From: Datura wrightii
Taxonomy: Eukaryota; Streptophyta; Magnoliopsida; Solanales; Solanaceae
Direction of reading: 5' to 3'
NCBI GenBank assembly: GCA_035772735.1
Contig: JASDFA010000016.1
Coordinates: 150,920,501-150,984,500, forward strand
Length of the DNA: 64,000 bases
The first letter of the stretch is position 1. Each line of letters opens with the position of its first letter. The translations under genes and the position numbers were made by a program. The notes under the pieces are model-generated. The model was not told where the DNA came from. It did not search any database and saw only the letters and a list, made by a program, of their open reading frames with translations. This document shows, piece by piece, positions 44,259 through 54,939 of this stretch.

Positions 44259-46169
44259 GCAGGGAGTTCCACCACCCAAATTTTGTGCTTTGTATTTTTG
44301 TGAACACTGGGGACAGTGTTCGATTTAAGTGTGGGGTGGGGAGTAGTTAGGTGCTAGGTCAAGGCTCTAAATTGCTGTATAATTTTTCCTTGTTGTTTAT
44401 GTATGTTGTGCTTTCCCTGTTGTGAACTGTTTGCGATGTATGTGTATATATTTGTTGTGTGGTTAAGGATTGTGTTTTTGAAAGTATGGTTGCCATTGTA
44501 AATATTTTGTAAATTTTGTAAATAATTTTTTTTTCCTCTATCGACATGATCGATATTTTTCAAAATTTTTGCGAACATATTTTGCACTTGTAAATATTTT
44601 CTTTCTATCGAAATGATCGATGTGTTGCAAAAAAATTTTCGATTTTGATTTTTGGGTTTCTCGGAGTTTGTTTTCGGTTCTTTTACCGAGAATAGTCCCA
44701 TTGAACCGATGTCATAGTTAGTGACCGTTCCCTATGATGGATGGATGACGACCGTCTTAAGGGAAACATTGTCGGTAGGAGTAGGATTTTTATTTGTTGT
44801 TTTAGTTTTTTTTGGTGGATTGCATCAATAAACTGTAGTTGCTTATGGTTGCTAAAATTTCGTTGCATGTTGTAATTGATGTTCAAATTGTGAAAATGAT
44901 TCGTTTGAAAGCATGCAATTCTGTAAATATGTTGAGTTACCTAGGCTATAGAATTTGGTTCATTATGATTGAGGCTTAATCTTGAATTCATGTAATTGAT
45001 TAATTAAAGAGTCTGTGAATGCATCTGGATTCGAGCATGTGCATGAAGTGTGAAGTAAGGTTTTGCTATTCCATGTCATTGTGAATTGTCTAGAACTTGC
45101 CTGGTGTGTATACAAAGCGAAATGAAGGAGGTGTAGTGTTGGAAAGGATGTAGGCATTTCTTTGTTTTAACCGATAGTTTCCATTTTTTTCTTGTCAAAT
45201 TCTACCTTTTTATATGTTGTATACCCTAGTCAGCCCGTTGAGCCTTTAGCCGATTTCTTTCTTTTGTCCAAAATTGTATGAACTAAGCTTTATTCCTTCT
45301 TTTCATTAGCCTTAAAGTCTTTAAGAAGCTCTTAAGCGCTTACAAAGAACAGAAAATGTTTCCCAAAGTGTTAAAGAGTGAAAAGAGTGAAAAGAGTGAA
45401 AAGAAAAAGAAAAGCAAAGTGAGGAAAGAAAAGATGACGTTGAAGAGGCACTTGTTGTAATTAATTGATATTGAGGGTACATGAAAACCCTCTGCTTTGT
45501 GTCAAGTGTGGTTGATGAAATGGGTTGTGTGAAAGTAAACCAGCATGAATGGGAGAAAAAGAGAAAAGAGAGGAACAATGTCCATGAGTCGATGGGAATG
45601 AGTTGAAAAGGCGCTTAAGGATGCTAGCGATTATTATTGGCTAATCCAATATATGCATACAAGATCCATAGCCCCGTTACAACCCATTAAAGTCCTACGT
45701 GATCCTATATTGCATTTCTTTATATTAGTGGAGTAATACACTAAGGGCAAGCCTATGGGTCTTGACATGATGCATGTGAATTCTTTTGGGAGAGAGAGTG
45801 AAATTAATTTTGATAGGCCCCTACTTGCATGTTCGTGTGTTGCATGAACATAAAGGGGAAGTTTCTCTCGAGTTGTGAGGGCACATTCTTGATGAAAGAT
45901 TGATTTTCGTGTCGGATTTCTTGATTAGTTGATTTGCATGAGTTTGCCGATATCAAGAATCAATTCTTAAAAAGTCTAGGCAGCCTTGATGTATTAAAGG
46001 TCATTGTATTGTACGACCAAGCATGTTTTCTTGATGATTTACAAAAATTGAATAATCGGTACGACCGTAGCGTAAATTGTTGCACCATAGTGATGAAGGT
46101 TGGGATGTAATTTGCATGATTTGTGTATGTGTTGTTCGAGGACGAACAAGGATTTAAGTGTGGGGTAAG
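44259..46169 (+). other. Conserved 3' noncoding region of the 37689 element
   Basis: No supported ORF is visible. It opens with 'aacactggggacagtgttcgatttaagtgtggggtgg' (about 44302-44340), a short inverted pair ACACTG/CAGTGT near 44303-44318 followed by a purine-like tract. Then come the GGTTC/GAACC hairpin (44673-44709), the 'gatggatggatgacgaccgtct' block (44734-44757), 'ctagaacttgcctggtgtgtat' (45091-45113), a purine-rich tract (45340-45620), 'attagtggagtaatacactaagggca' (45725-45750) and the AGGA hairpin (46132-46149). The order is the same as in 34593-36504. Confidence 0.72.
46132..46149 (+). other. Pre-PPT hairpin with AGGA loop
   Basis: TTGTTCG-AGGA-CGAACAA is a perfect 7 bp stem. It is followed by 'ggatttaagtgtggggtaag' and the LTR at 46170. 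Confidence 0.78.
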
Positions 46170-47620
46170 TGATCTTGGGCAGATTTATATGCCCAAGTGA
46201 TACTCAAACGTATCATTTTTACCTTGTTTGTTGTGCAATGTGTATATAATATCATGTAATTGGTAATAAAATGCGAATTTATACTAACCAACATGATTAG
46301 CATTTGTTTTGCAGATAAAGGTGATTTTTAGGAGCTAAAATGCATGTTGGAACTATGTCGGAGTTGGACTTGGATGCGAGTGTGGAAAAGACCTTGGAAT
46401 GCAGGATTTATAGGGGCTCCGCGATGGCTCCATGCCACGCTACCATCGCGGTAGCACACTGCCTGAGCATGAATTAATTTGGCAATTTCCAGTGTACCTG
46501 CGTGTCAGCTCCGTGGCACAGAGATAGGCCTCCGCGATGGCCTCCGTGCCACGTTGAGGTTAAATTACCGGACCCTGGAAATTCCAGTGAGGGTCCGCGT
46601 CCACGCCGTGTCACGGAGGCAAGGCTCCGCATTGGCCTCCGTGACACGTTGCTTGTTATTCCGAGAAAAATTTCCCACTAGTATAAATAGCATACTTAGG
46701 TTTATTTTAATTAGAGTTTTTAGTTTTTAGACTGAGTTCAGAAGTGGAGAGCAGGAACGTGGGTTAGTAGCAGTTGAAGATTGGAAAAGCTAAGGGATTT
46801 CTTCTCTTCTTTTCTTCTTTCTATCAATTGTAAGTATAATTTACACTCATTTTAGGATGATCAATCCAAGAATGAGTGGCTAATTCTCTTTCTTGCTGAG
46901 GTTTTGAACATGTGTAATGAATTTTGATTGTAAATGATATGGTTTTATTCTTCTTCTTTAATGTTGTTCTATTAATTCTTGTTCTTTACTGCATTAGTGA
47001 TTGGCCAACATTAATGTATATCTAAAAAGTCCAATTTCACTCGAAAGAGCAAGAAATTGGAAAGTTGTGAATTAATAGGGTATTGTTCTTAACTTGATTT
47101 GGGAAAATTGGGTTTTGATGTGCTTTCCTGATAGAAATATACTTGAAAGCCGTATTAGTCAATTTAGGAACCTGAATTGTAGTGCTAGGTCATAAATTGC
47201 ATTTGATCACAGAAATGTAGACGGATGGTTTATGATTCTAAAGTGAAATTAAATACGAGAGTTTTAATTTCTAGGCAAATGTTCTTGGCTAGCAACTTGA
47301 AGAAGAGAATTAACCAAAATTATCATGATTATCAAGTTCATTACTTGTTCTTAACCTTGGCATGTTCATATCCATTGTCTGAATTCACAAGTAAATAGTG
47401 TTATTAATTGTAGTATATAGTTTAGAAACAAAAACTCAATTAACCCTTGGTTACGTTGTTGTTAGCATAATTAGAAGTTAAATAGAAATATAGTAAATTA
47501 GGCAATTTTACATATCTTGAGCCTCCTTGGATCGATACTTGGCTACTTAGCCACTTTATTACTTGTTTGACCACGTGCACTTGCGTGTCGGTTTTTACCC
47601 GTAGCCCAAAGCACCGAGCA
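46170..47620 (+). repeat. 3' LTR of the 37689 element
   Basis: 1451 bp, the same length as its partner, with the TATA box at 46682-46690. About 17 differences from the 5' LTR were counted, most of them C/T or G/A. The right end 'gcaccgagca' is followed by the ATGCT duplication. Confidence 0.96.
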
Positions 47621-48421
47621 ATGCTCATATCCATTGTTTCAATTCAAAGTAGATATTTGTTAATAGTTTTAGTACATAATTTATAAACAAAAATTATTTA
47701 ACTTTTGGTTACGTTGTTGTCAGCATATATAGAAGTAAGATAGAATATAGTATACTTGAGCAATTTTTACTTATCCAGAGTCTCCTTGGTTCGATACTTG
47801 GCTTACTTAGCCACTTTATTACTTGTTTGACCACGTGCACTTGCGTGTCGGTTTTTAACCCCTATAGCAAACACCCGAACAAGTACATCCTTCTAAATTA
47901 TATATATAAAGATAGGGCAACCCATTCCCTTTTTTTCAGTATTGGATGCAATTGCCCCAACTCAGGCGTTTTGGCACTTGCGAAAGTACCGGTGGTTCAC
48001 CGGTTACATTCTGTGAACCACCTTCTGTCATCTCCTGCTCGTTCAGTGATTTCTAGTACCATTTAGTGATTCGCCGGTCTCCAACCGCGCTACGCCGGTT
48101 TCTTTCCTCCTTGATCCAGCAAGTTTAGGTTCCTGTAGGCCAGTCAATCAGCGAGTCTCCGGATGATATTTGCGACTGCGGTTTCTTTAGTTCCTCAAAG
48201 CAGTGGTCATCTATGTTTAGCCGGCGTTTCGCTGATGTTCTCCAATGGAGCATCGATTTTCACCCGAGTTCCTTCGTTTTACTCCACTTGTTGCTCTTTT
48301 TCTTCAAATCAGATATTTGCACATTAAAAGGTAAAAAGGGCATAAAATTCATCTAAATGACTTGAAAACTAAGCTAAAGTTCATGCTTAAGAGCCTAATG
48401 AGTTGGTAAATTACAAACACA

Positions 48422-49508
48422 TGAAACCACCAAACTTGAACCATTGCTTGTCCTCAAGTAATGCAGTTCTTATCAGTTGAGAAACATGATACTCCACACA
48501 AGTTTATACATCAATGACCACTGAATTCATGACAACCCAAAAATGCTCACTAACTCCCAGAAAAAGAGAAACAAATTCCCACCACCCCCCCCCCCCCAAA
48601 AAAAAATAAAAAATAAAAAAAGATGGAAAAATTTCAAGAGGCCACCACAATTCAAAAACATGATTCACAAGAGCTTTTATTTTGCAAAATGAGGGTATAG
48701 CTTATCAAAGAAGTACACATAGCATCTCAATTCATAATCATTGCACATTCAAAGTTTGCCTTAGAGCTTTCACTTCTCATGCCTCATGCACACCTTTATC
48801 TTAATGCAATTGTGTTCTCAAAAAGGAATGATACCACTATTAGAAGAGAGAATCCCTATTCTTTATCATGAAATGAATGCATACACACAAGGGATTGTCG
48901 AAAGAGATGATCATGCTCACTCTCCCAAAAGCAATCTTCATCCACACAACTCGACCCATAGGCTTGCCCTTTGTGTATTTATCCACTAATGTAGAGCAAC
49001 TACACTCAACATCACTTAGGACTTGTGGGCCGTAATGAAGGCTAGGGCTAAGGATAGGATGCATGTTTGGATTTAGTGACTAACGCCTCCCTAATGCCTG
49101 TACAAATACCTATGGTATCCCAACATCTTGTTTAGATCACTCCACCTTATTTCTCCTTGTTCATCATCTTCATATTTTGTGTAACACGAGCCACCTTATA
49201 ACATCTATGAATTTGACATGTAGCCTTAATTAGGCAAAAGATAGCACCTAATAACTATTCTTACTCTTTTGATGATTTGAGGGTTTTCACCCTATTGGTT
49301 CACTCATCTAATCAAAATTTTTGTGCTACCACAATTTTAGGCTTCTCATTTTTCCCCTACTCTTGCTAACCTCCAAACATAGGCTTTTGCCTCATTTTAT
49401 ATTCATTCCATTCTTTCTCCCATTTCTTGGGCTTCAAGCCCTATTTTTCATTGTTTCATCACTAACAATAAGGGAGGATGGGTGCCAAAGAGAAGGATTA
49501 AAAATTGG
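48422..49508 (-). other. 3' noncoding region of the minus-strand Athila-like element
   Basis: The AGGA-loop hairpin lies at 48443-48462 (minus ATTACTTG-AGGA-CAAGCAAT, one mismatch), next to 'gttcaagtttggtggtttca' and the LTR. The block 'cccataggcttgccctttgtg..ccactaat' (48955-48990) matches those at 22390, 36070 and 45725. A C13-A tract lies at 48585-48606. The frames at 48786-48989, 48840-49064 and 49321-49533 are not conserved and are not supported. Confidence 0.65.
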
Positions 49509-52403
49509 TCACTCCTTATCATCCACGTCATAATCCGCACCTTCTCTTACCTCACTGTCCAAGCCTGCATCACCTGGATCTATGGTGTCATCTCCTAAGC
49601 CCACAAACAAGACATCTATAGGGCCTCAAACTATAGAAGGGGCATCCATTGCGACATCAAGAGCACTCAAGTCAAGCATCTCCACGGATGTATGCCTTTT
49701 CCACTCCCTCACTTAAGTCTGGAGGGAGGTGATAGCCCTCTCCACTGAATCCATGTTCACGCCCCAATGCACACAAGTGCACGTGGTCGTACAAGTAATA
49801 TAGTGTCTCTTTCAAGCCAGGTATTGAATCCACAAGGACTGTAGCTTAGAGGTAAATTTTTTTTACTTAAATAGTCACAATTTCTTTATGCAAGTATATG
49901 AATAACACACCGAATTAAAAGTTGTCAAAGAGTAATATTTACTGTAACACTAATTAAAATAAGAAAATGTGATTTGAACAATAGCACGAACAATCTAAGG
50001 ATAAGGCGTAACATGCAGGCATGTATAATTTATATTATTTCTCAGCTAACCTCTCTCTTAGGTTGATGGTCGGGAAAGAGTAAAATAATTGGCTCAGGTC
50101 TTTTGAACCTCTAGCCAATTACTGAATTATGAGCCTTACATTGCACATTTCTGTGATGCAATACTCATCTTCTGGCGAATCAAAAAGTTTCCCTAGATAA
50201 GCGAATATGACGTTGCAGGTATATTTCTATCCTGCACGCGAATCTTACCTTTTATTCACAACAAAGATAAGAACATATTCCCCTATTCCAAGTCTACCCT
50301 AATAATTTTCCTCTCAGAATCAAATTAGGATTCTAACTTTACCTTAATGCTAGCCAAACATTAAAGCAATGAAAATCAAGAATAGCAAAATGACCTTTCA
50401 TGAAATAAGAGAATTCAGCTGAATTGATATAAAAATACACAATCCTGCAATTAGCCTCAACCTCAGAATGAGGTAATTTAGCCAATCATTTATTGATTAA
50501 ACATCGACAAACAAGTTATAATCATACCAACAATTGAAATTTTGAAGAAGAGAGAAGAGAAGTAACCTTAGAATTTTCCTCAGCTCAACTACCTTCCTCC
50601 CACGTTCGTGCAAAAATGTCAGATATCTCAAGATAAAAGCCTAAGTGTTCTATTTATACAAGTGGAAAATTTCCCAGAAATAAACTAGCAATGTGGAACG
50701 GAGCTCAACACGATGAAATAGCTCCGTGTCACGGAGCCATCGCGAGGGCTCACTGGAATCTGGGAAAGGCTGGAATTTCCTTCAACGTGGCACGGAGGCC
50801 ATCGCGGAGCTCAAGCTCCATGCCACGGAGCCATCTCGCTCCTTCACTATTTTGCGCCTTCCAATCTTTCATATTCTTCCTCCACCCATGTACTGTGGCA
50901 CGTTGTTCAATGCGGACCATCCTTAGCATGACACAGTGGGGAACTTTCTACTCTCTCTTTATGCCCTCCAAATATTAGCCTATTCCCCCTCAGAGTTTAA
51001 CTTGCCCCACCAGTTGACATCTTTGTCTTCTCCACCTGCAAATAGTCACCACACAATTATTAATCTGAAAAAAAGAAAAACAACCTTAATTTACTAAAAG
51101 AAATCATGAATATCAATATTCTCACTATCCAGACTCACAAAGGGTTGAAAATATGGAGTTTGGTCGCCTACATACGCCCAAGATCAATCCACCCATTTGC
51201 ACAATATTGTAAGACTCTAATACATAGACTTCAACTTTCTTTTTATTGTTTGAGCGATGAGCATAGGGAGGCTCCTAGCAACCTTTTCAAGTTGGGTATC
51301 ATGAGAGTTGGTCATTTTCATGAGTTTGTGGAGAATACTTAATTGGGAGGATGTTGGAGGGGGTGATGCTCCCTGAAGATGTATGTCACCGGAGGCTTGG
51401 CCCGAAGCTTCTTGGTGGGGAATGTTCAAATCTAGGGCATGTGGAGACTGGTTCGAACCATGGGATAGAGAACCCTTTGGCAGCCCAAAAGCCTGCATCC
51501 ACTTTCTCTTGATTGCGAGTTTCTCAACATCTCTTTTCTGGTCTAATGTGGTGACGCCTGAAGTAGGAATAGGGGTCTCATCCGGAAATAATGGCACTCC
51601 CTCTTACAAGCACAGTTGCAAAATAAGCACGGTGTATGGAATGGAAATGCTGGCCTATCGGGATTAGCTCTTCATTTGCTGAGCTACAATCTCCCCAACG
51701 TCAAAGGAGACACCTGACATTATGCAGGCTATAACAATAGTCATCTCCAAGCTGACGCACTATTCATTTTTAGAAGGGATGATGTGGCTACAGATGAAAT
51801 CCAGCCACAATTTGGCCTTAAATTTCAGATCATGGAGAGAAATTTTGCCACCCATAGTTGCCCAAAGAGGTGTGTTAGCTGCAATGATAGGGGCTATCCA
51901 AGAGAATTGGTTCTTCATGTTAGCAATGTTGGCCATGTACACTGAGCTAGTGCAATCTCTTCCTCCTAGAATATGTAGTTGATGGTTGCTGGAGTGATGC
52001 CCATCTCCACCCCTCACACCATAACTAAATACGGGCAGGGAAATTCATTGACCTTGCCTCTATGGCTCATACTTTCCAGCCTAGCCTGGTAGGAAGCATA
52101 TAACTAGAGCACCAAACTTGGATAATAGCCTGGGAAAGGCTTGGCAAAAATGTACCATTGTCTATCCATGAATTGAGCGGTGATGTTGGGGAGGTCACCG
52201 CGCAAACCCAATAAATCAAATCGCTTTTCTACTATGATTGAGCGGCCCTTGCAGATGGTGTAGTTCTTGTTCATGTCGGGCACATAAAACATGATGGCAT
52301 CCCTGGAGTTTGCGGGCGATGCAAAGGCCTTTACTTTTCCCTTGCCATTTGTTGAAGAAGAAGTTGGGGCTTTGCCCTTACCGGTGTTCCTAGATGAATT
52401 CAT
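49509..52403 (-). pseudogene. ORF2 of the minus-strand Athila-like element, split by solo LTR, decayed
   Basis: The start at 52403 reads MNSSRNTGKGKAPTSSST, then FYVPDMNKNYTICKGRSII, DLPNITAQFMDRQWYIFAKP. After a frame break the middle (51998-51700) shows GGKISLHDLKFKAKLWLDFI and CSHIIPSKNE-type sequence, then 51597-51217 shows ALDLNIPHQEASGQ and LEKVARSLPMLIAQ. After the solo LTR the tail continues (NMDSVERAITSLQT, REWKRHTSVEMLDLSALDVA) to a stop at 49509-49511, with an acidic end. It occupies the same place and shows the same layout (basic start, conserved middle, acidic tail) as 43038-44258, but from another family. Many stops are present. Confidence 0.65.
49754..51186 (-). repeat. Solo LTR of an Athila-like element, TSD ATCCA
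   Basis: 1433 bp from 'tgttcacgcc' (49754) to 'cccaagatca' (51186), bracketed by perfect ATCCA at 49749-49753 and 51187-51191. The U5-like side has 'acaagtgcacgtggtcgtacaag' as in the other Athila-like LTRs. GC motifs lie at 50695-50930 and the TATA box (minus strand) at 50650-50658. ORF2 coding sequence continues on both sides, confirming a clean insertion. The frames at 50691-50978 are read through the GC motifs. Confidence 0.93.
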
Positions 52404-52575
52404 TTTTTGAAAACGCTATGTTAATAATGAAAAGGAAACAACAAACAAATCCTCCAAAGTTTTAAAGGAGAAACAAAGTTGAAGAATTAACATCCAAAGC
52501 ACTAGCAACACCAGACCGTCGGTGAGAAACAGAAAACTGGGGAGCATATAATCAATCAGCGATAGAGTGGAAACC

Positions 52576-54730
52576 TGTTATATCCCGGAAGCTCCAATAT
52601 TAGATCTAGGAGTTGAAACGGGAAAATTTTGGAATTTATGTTGCAGGCACAGGATGAGTCGTGCGACGACTCCTGAGGAGACCCCAAGAGTCATCAAGTG
52701 ACTCATGGCCAAGCCTAGAATAAAGGAAGGATCGAGGTCCCCACGAGGGAGATAACAACTCGTGGCCAGTCCACATGAGTTGTCATGTCACTCATGGGGT
52801 GAGGTTGGGGTTAAGTTAGAAGAAGCTCCCAATGTACCTAAGGGATGGGACCCCACAAGCCATGGCCTGTCCCAACGACTCGTGAGGTGGGTCGTAAGAA
52901 AGCCTACGGACTTTCAATGGAGGATGAGGCAGTGAACTTCATGGGCCACACGATGAGTCATTGCCCGTCTTGATGAGTCGTCAGGTCACCCGTTAGGGTC
53001 ACTTGGGTGTTATTCTCTACGAATTAGTAAGGGCCTTCTCAAAATTTTCTAAACTGTTAAAGCCTAAAATATGTCATTTTAAGGTCAGAATAGGGTCTTT
53101 AAGGAGGGTTAAGTCCCTAATGCACAACCCGTTCCCATGCAAGAGCTTTTAGAGATGTTTTAGGAAGATTCAAGGTCTTCTACTCCAAGTTTCCATCAAT
53201 TTCTTTGTAGGTTTTCAGGGAACTTCGAAATCAGTCCATCCCCAGGTATGTAGGGTTTTAGAATGGATGAAATTCTTCCACACCCATGCCCAAATTTTGA
53301 TTTAAATCATGAATTCTCCTATTCAAGTTCTATGGGGTTTTACCCAAATGCATGAAAATGTGATTCCTCTTTATGGGTTTGGTTTAATTGAGTTTTAATT
53401 ATTGAATTATGAATGATGGGAAGGTTTTATATCATTTTATTTAAAAACCATGTTTCAATCTTTTAAATCGAAAATGCCCATTCGATGGAGGTTCATGAAA
53501 GTTATGATTTACAATGAATATGCAATATTTTGAATTTATTGATGACGAAAAATTATGAATTCAAGTTACCCATGATTATGAGAATATTTTTAAGGAATTG
53601 AATATGATGAAGTATTGGGAGAATGCCCATATGTTGAATAATGATTTATGATTTATGAAGTGAATTACATGATTTATCGATTTATGATGTTGGCTGATGA
53701 AAAGGGCCTATGATTCTTGGCTAAGCATGTTTTAAAGGGGATCAATGATGATAAATGTTATATTTTAGCCAATGAATTTTAATACATGATGTTATTGGTT
53801 AGTATGAGCCTATATGCATGTTTTTGGGAGCCGTGTCTAGCACCAAGTAGCCCGGCGTTCAAAGGACTACGCCGGTGTCTCATAACCATGTGACACCATA
53901 GTTTTCTAATGTTGTATTGTATTGATAATGATCCCCTCAAATGTGATATCACGTCTAATGCACGACCCTTGCTTGGCAAGCCAGGGTCGGCTCATCCCAC
54001 TTGAGCGAGATAGTGGGGCATCATGAACGGCTCTACCATGATGGTGTCGGTTATGATGAGTCCTCCCATTGTTTTGCATGTATTATGCATTTTTATGTTT
54101 ATGTTATTGGCTCAAGTTATGTTTTGATAAAGTTTACTTACTATTATGATAATGAATGATTTATGAATGATTTTAAACTCTTAAGCCTTATGTTTTCTTA
54201 CAAAATTTATGATACAAGTATGATGTATTTCTTCTATGTTTACTTATGAGTTCATTATACTTTTAACTCCATTTTACATACCTTGCATACTCGGTACTTT
54301 CCACGCACTAATTGCATATTTTCTGTGTTGTAGTGTTTCATGATACAGGGTCCAAATCTCAGGCACATCCTCTTCCTTTGTCCATCTTAGTTTACGCTCT
54401 CAGATTGTTGGTGTGCCCTCATGTTCTGAAGGCTGTTTGACAGACTTCCAAGTTATTTATGCTTCAGTACTGGTCGGGTTAGTTGGGGATGTTATCCCAT
54501 CAACCCATCTTATGTAGTAGAGGCTTTCAGATAGGATGTAGAACTTAGCTTATGTATATGCCCAATACTTCTAATTATTATGCTATGTTTACGTTTTTGC
54601 TATATTTTATGCTAAGTATTCCACTTTATTTAATGAGATTAGATGTATGCATGTTCCATGGGTCAACTTTGGGTCTCTCGAGGTCCCTTTTCCCGTGTCT
54701 ATGATCTGAGTGTACGTTCAGGTCGTGACA
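52576..54730 (+). repeat. 5' LTR of the 52576 Tekay element
   Basis: It starts 'tgttatatcccggaagctcc' and ends 'ggtcgtgaca'. The first 450 bases hold an array of 'gactcgtg/cacgagtc/acgactc' motifs. The ORF at 53779-53979 (minus) is chance. Confidence 0.95.
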
Positions 54731-54734
54731 AACT

Positions 54735-54746
54735 TGGTATCAGAGC
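54735..54746 (+). other. Primer binding site, initiator-Met type
   Basis: TGGTATCAGAGC four bases after the LTR end is the well-known plant primer site complementary to initiator methionine tRNA. Confidence 0.95.
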
Positions 54747-54939
54747 TATAGGGTTAACGTGTCCTAGGGGGTCTAAAAACTACGTTAAGTAGAGTATTTT
54801 ATATGAGTGTGAAGTGCGCCACACCTATGACGAAGAGGCTACTAGATGTTTAGGAAATGTTCCCTTCTTTCATGTTCTATGTCATGCAATGAAAAGTCTC
54901 TCCATCTTTCTAATTCGTACAATTCACTATAGCAAAATT

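Larger units (their letters stand above)
37689..47620 (+). mobile_element. 9.9-kb Athila-like element with gag-pro and ORF2 but no pol, TSD ATGCT
   Basis: LTRs at 37689-39139 and 46170-47620 are both 1451 bp and differ at about 17 positions by eye (1.2%, mostly transitions). ATGCT is duplicated at 37684-37688 and 47621-47625. Inside are the primer site, gag and protease (with frameshifts), the dual hairpin, a GC-rich internal promoter-like block, a predicted leader intron, ORF2, conserved 3' noncoding DNA, the AGGA hairpin and a purine tract. RT, RNase H and integrase are absent, so movement would need enzymes supplied by another element. It is the youngest insertion in the nest. Confidence 0.95.
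31983..47881 (+). mobile_element. Small non-autonomous Athila-like element, TSD AGTAC, with nested element in its 3' LTR
   Basis: The 5' LTR is 31983-33421 (1439 bp). The 3' LTR is 36505-37688 plus 47626-47881 (1440 bp without the nested element). AGTAC is duplicated at 31978-31982 and 47882-47886. Removing the nested 37689-47620 and its TSD leaves about 5.96 kb. It holds one ORF, a dual-hairpin module and 3' noncoding DNA, and no pol. LTR differences by eye number about 27 (near 2%). It belongs to the same type as 20689-26331, with a related ORF, but its LTR has other GC-rich motifs. Confidence 0.95.
36505..47881 (+). repeat. 3' LTR of the 31983 element, split by nested element
   Basis: The parts are 36505-37688 and 47626-47881. 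The break is at '..ccttggcATGCT | ATGCTcatatcc', the uninterrupted wording being visible in the 5' LTR near 33160-33172. The TATA box is at 37026-37034. Open frames on both strands at 36676-37056 lie in the GC-rich block and are not genes. Confidence 0.95.
30978..48421 (-). repeat. 3' LTR of the minus-strand Athila-like element, split by 31983-47881
   Basis: The two pieces are 30978-31982 and 47887-48421, about 1.54 kb together. The left piece has 'gatcgaatcccacagagac', matching the U5 wording of the other Athila-like LTRs ('gatcgatcccacaggg'). The right piece carries a GC-rich array of 'gccggt/caccgg/cgccgg' motifs (47980-48240). A TATA-like run 'tatatataaag' at 47900-47910 (plus strand) reads 'ctttatatata' on minus, downstream of the array in the sense direction. 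The left boundary lacks the expected TG and may be eroded. Confidence 0.7.

Noticed and set aside
54731..54939. Earlier start of gag at 54814
   Set aside because: The first ATG in frame at 54814 opens a stretch without gag-like residues. The ATG at 54940 starts the family-like MDPR sequence, so it was preferred.
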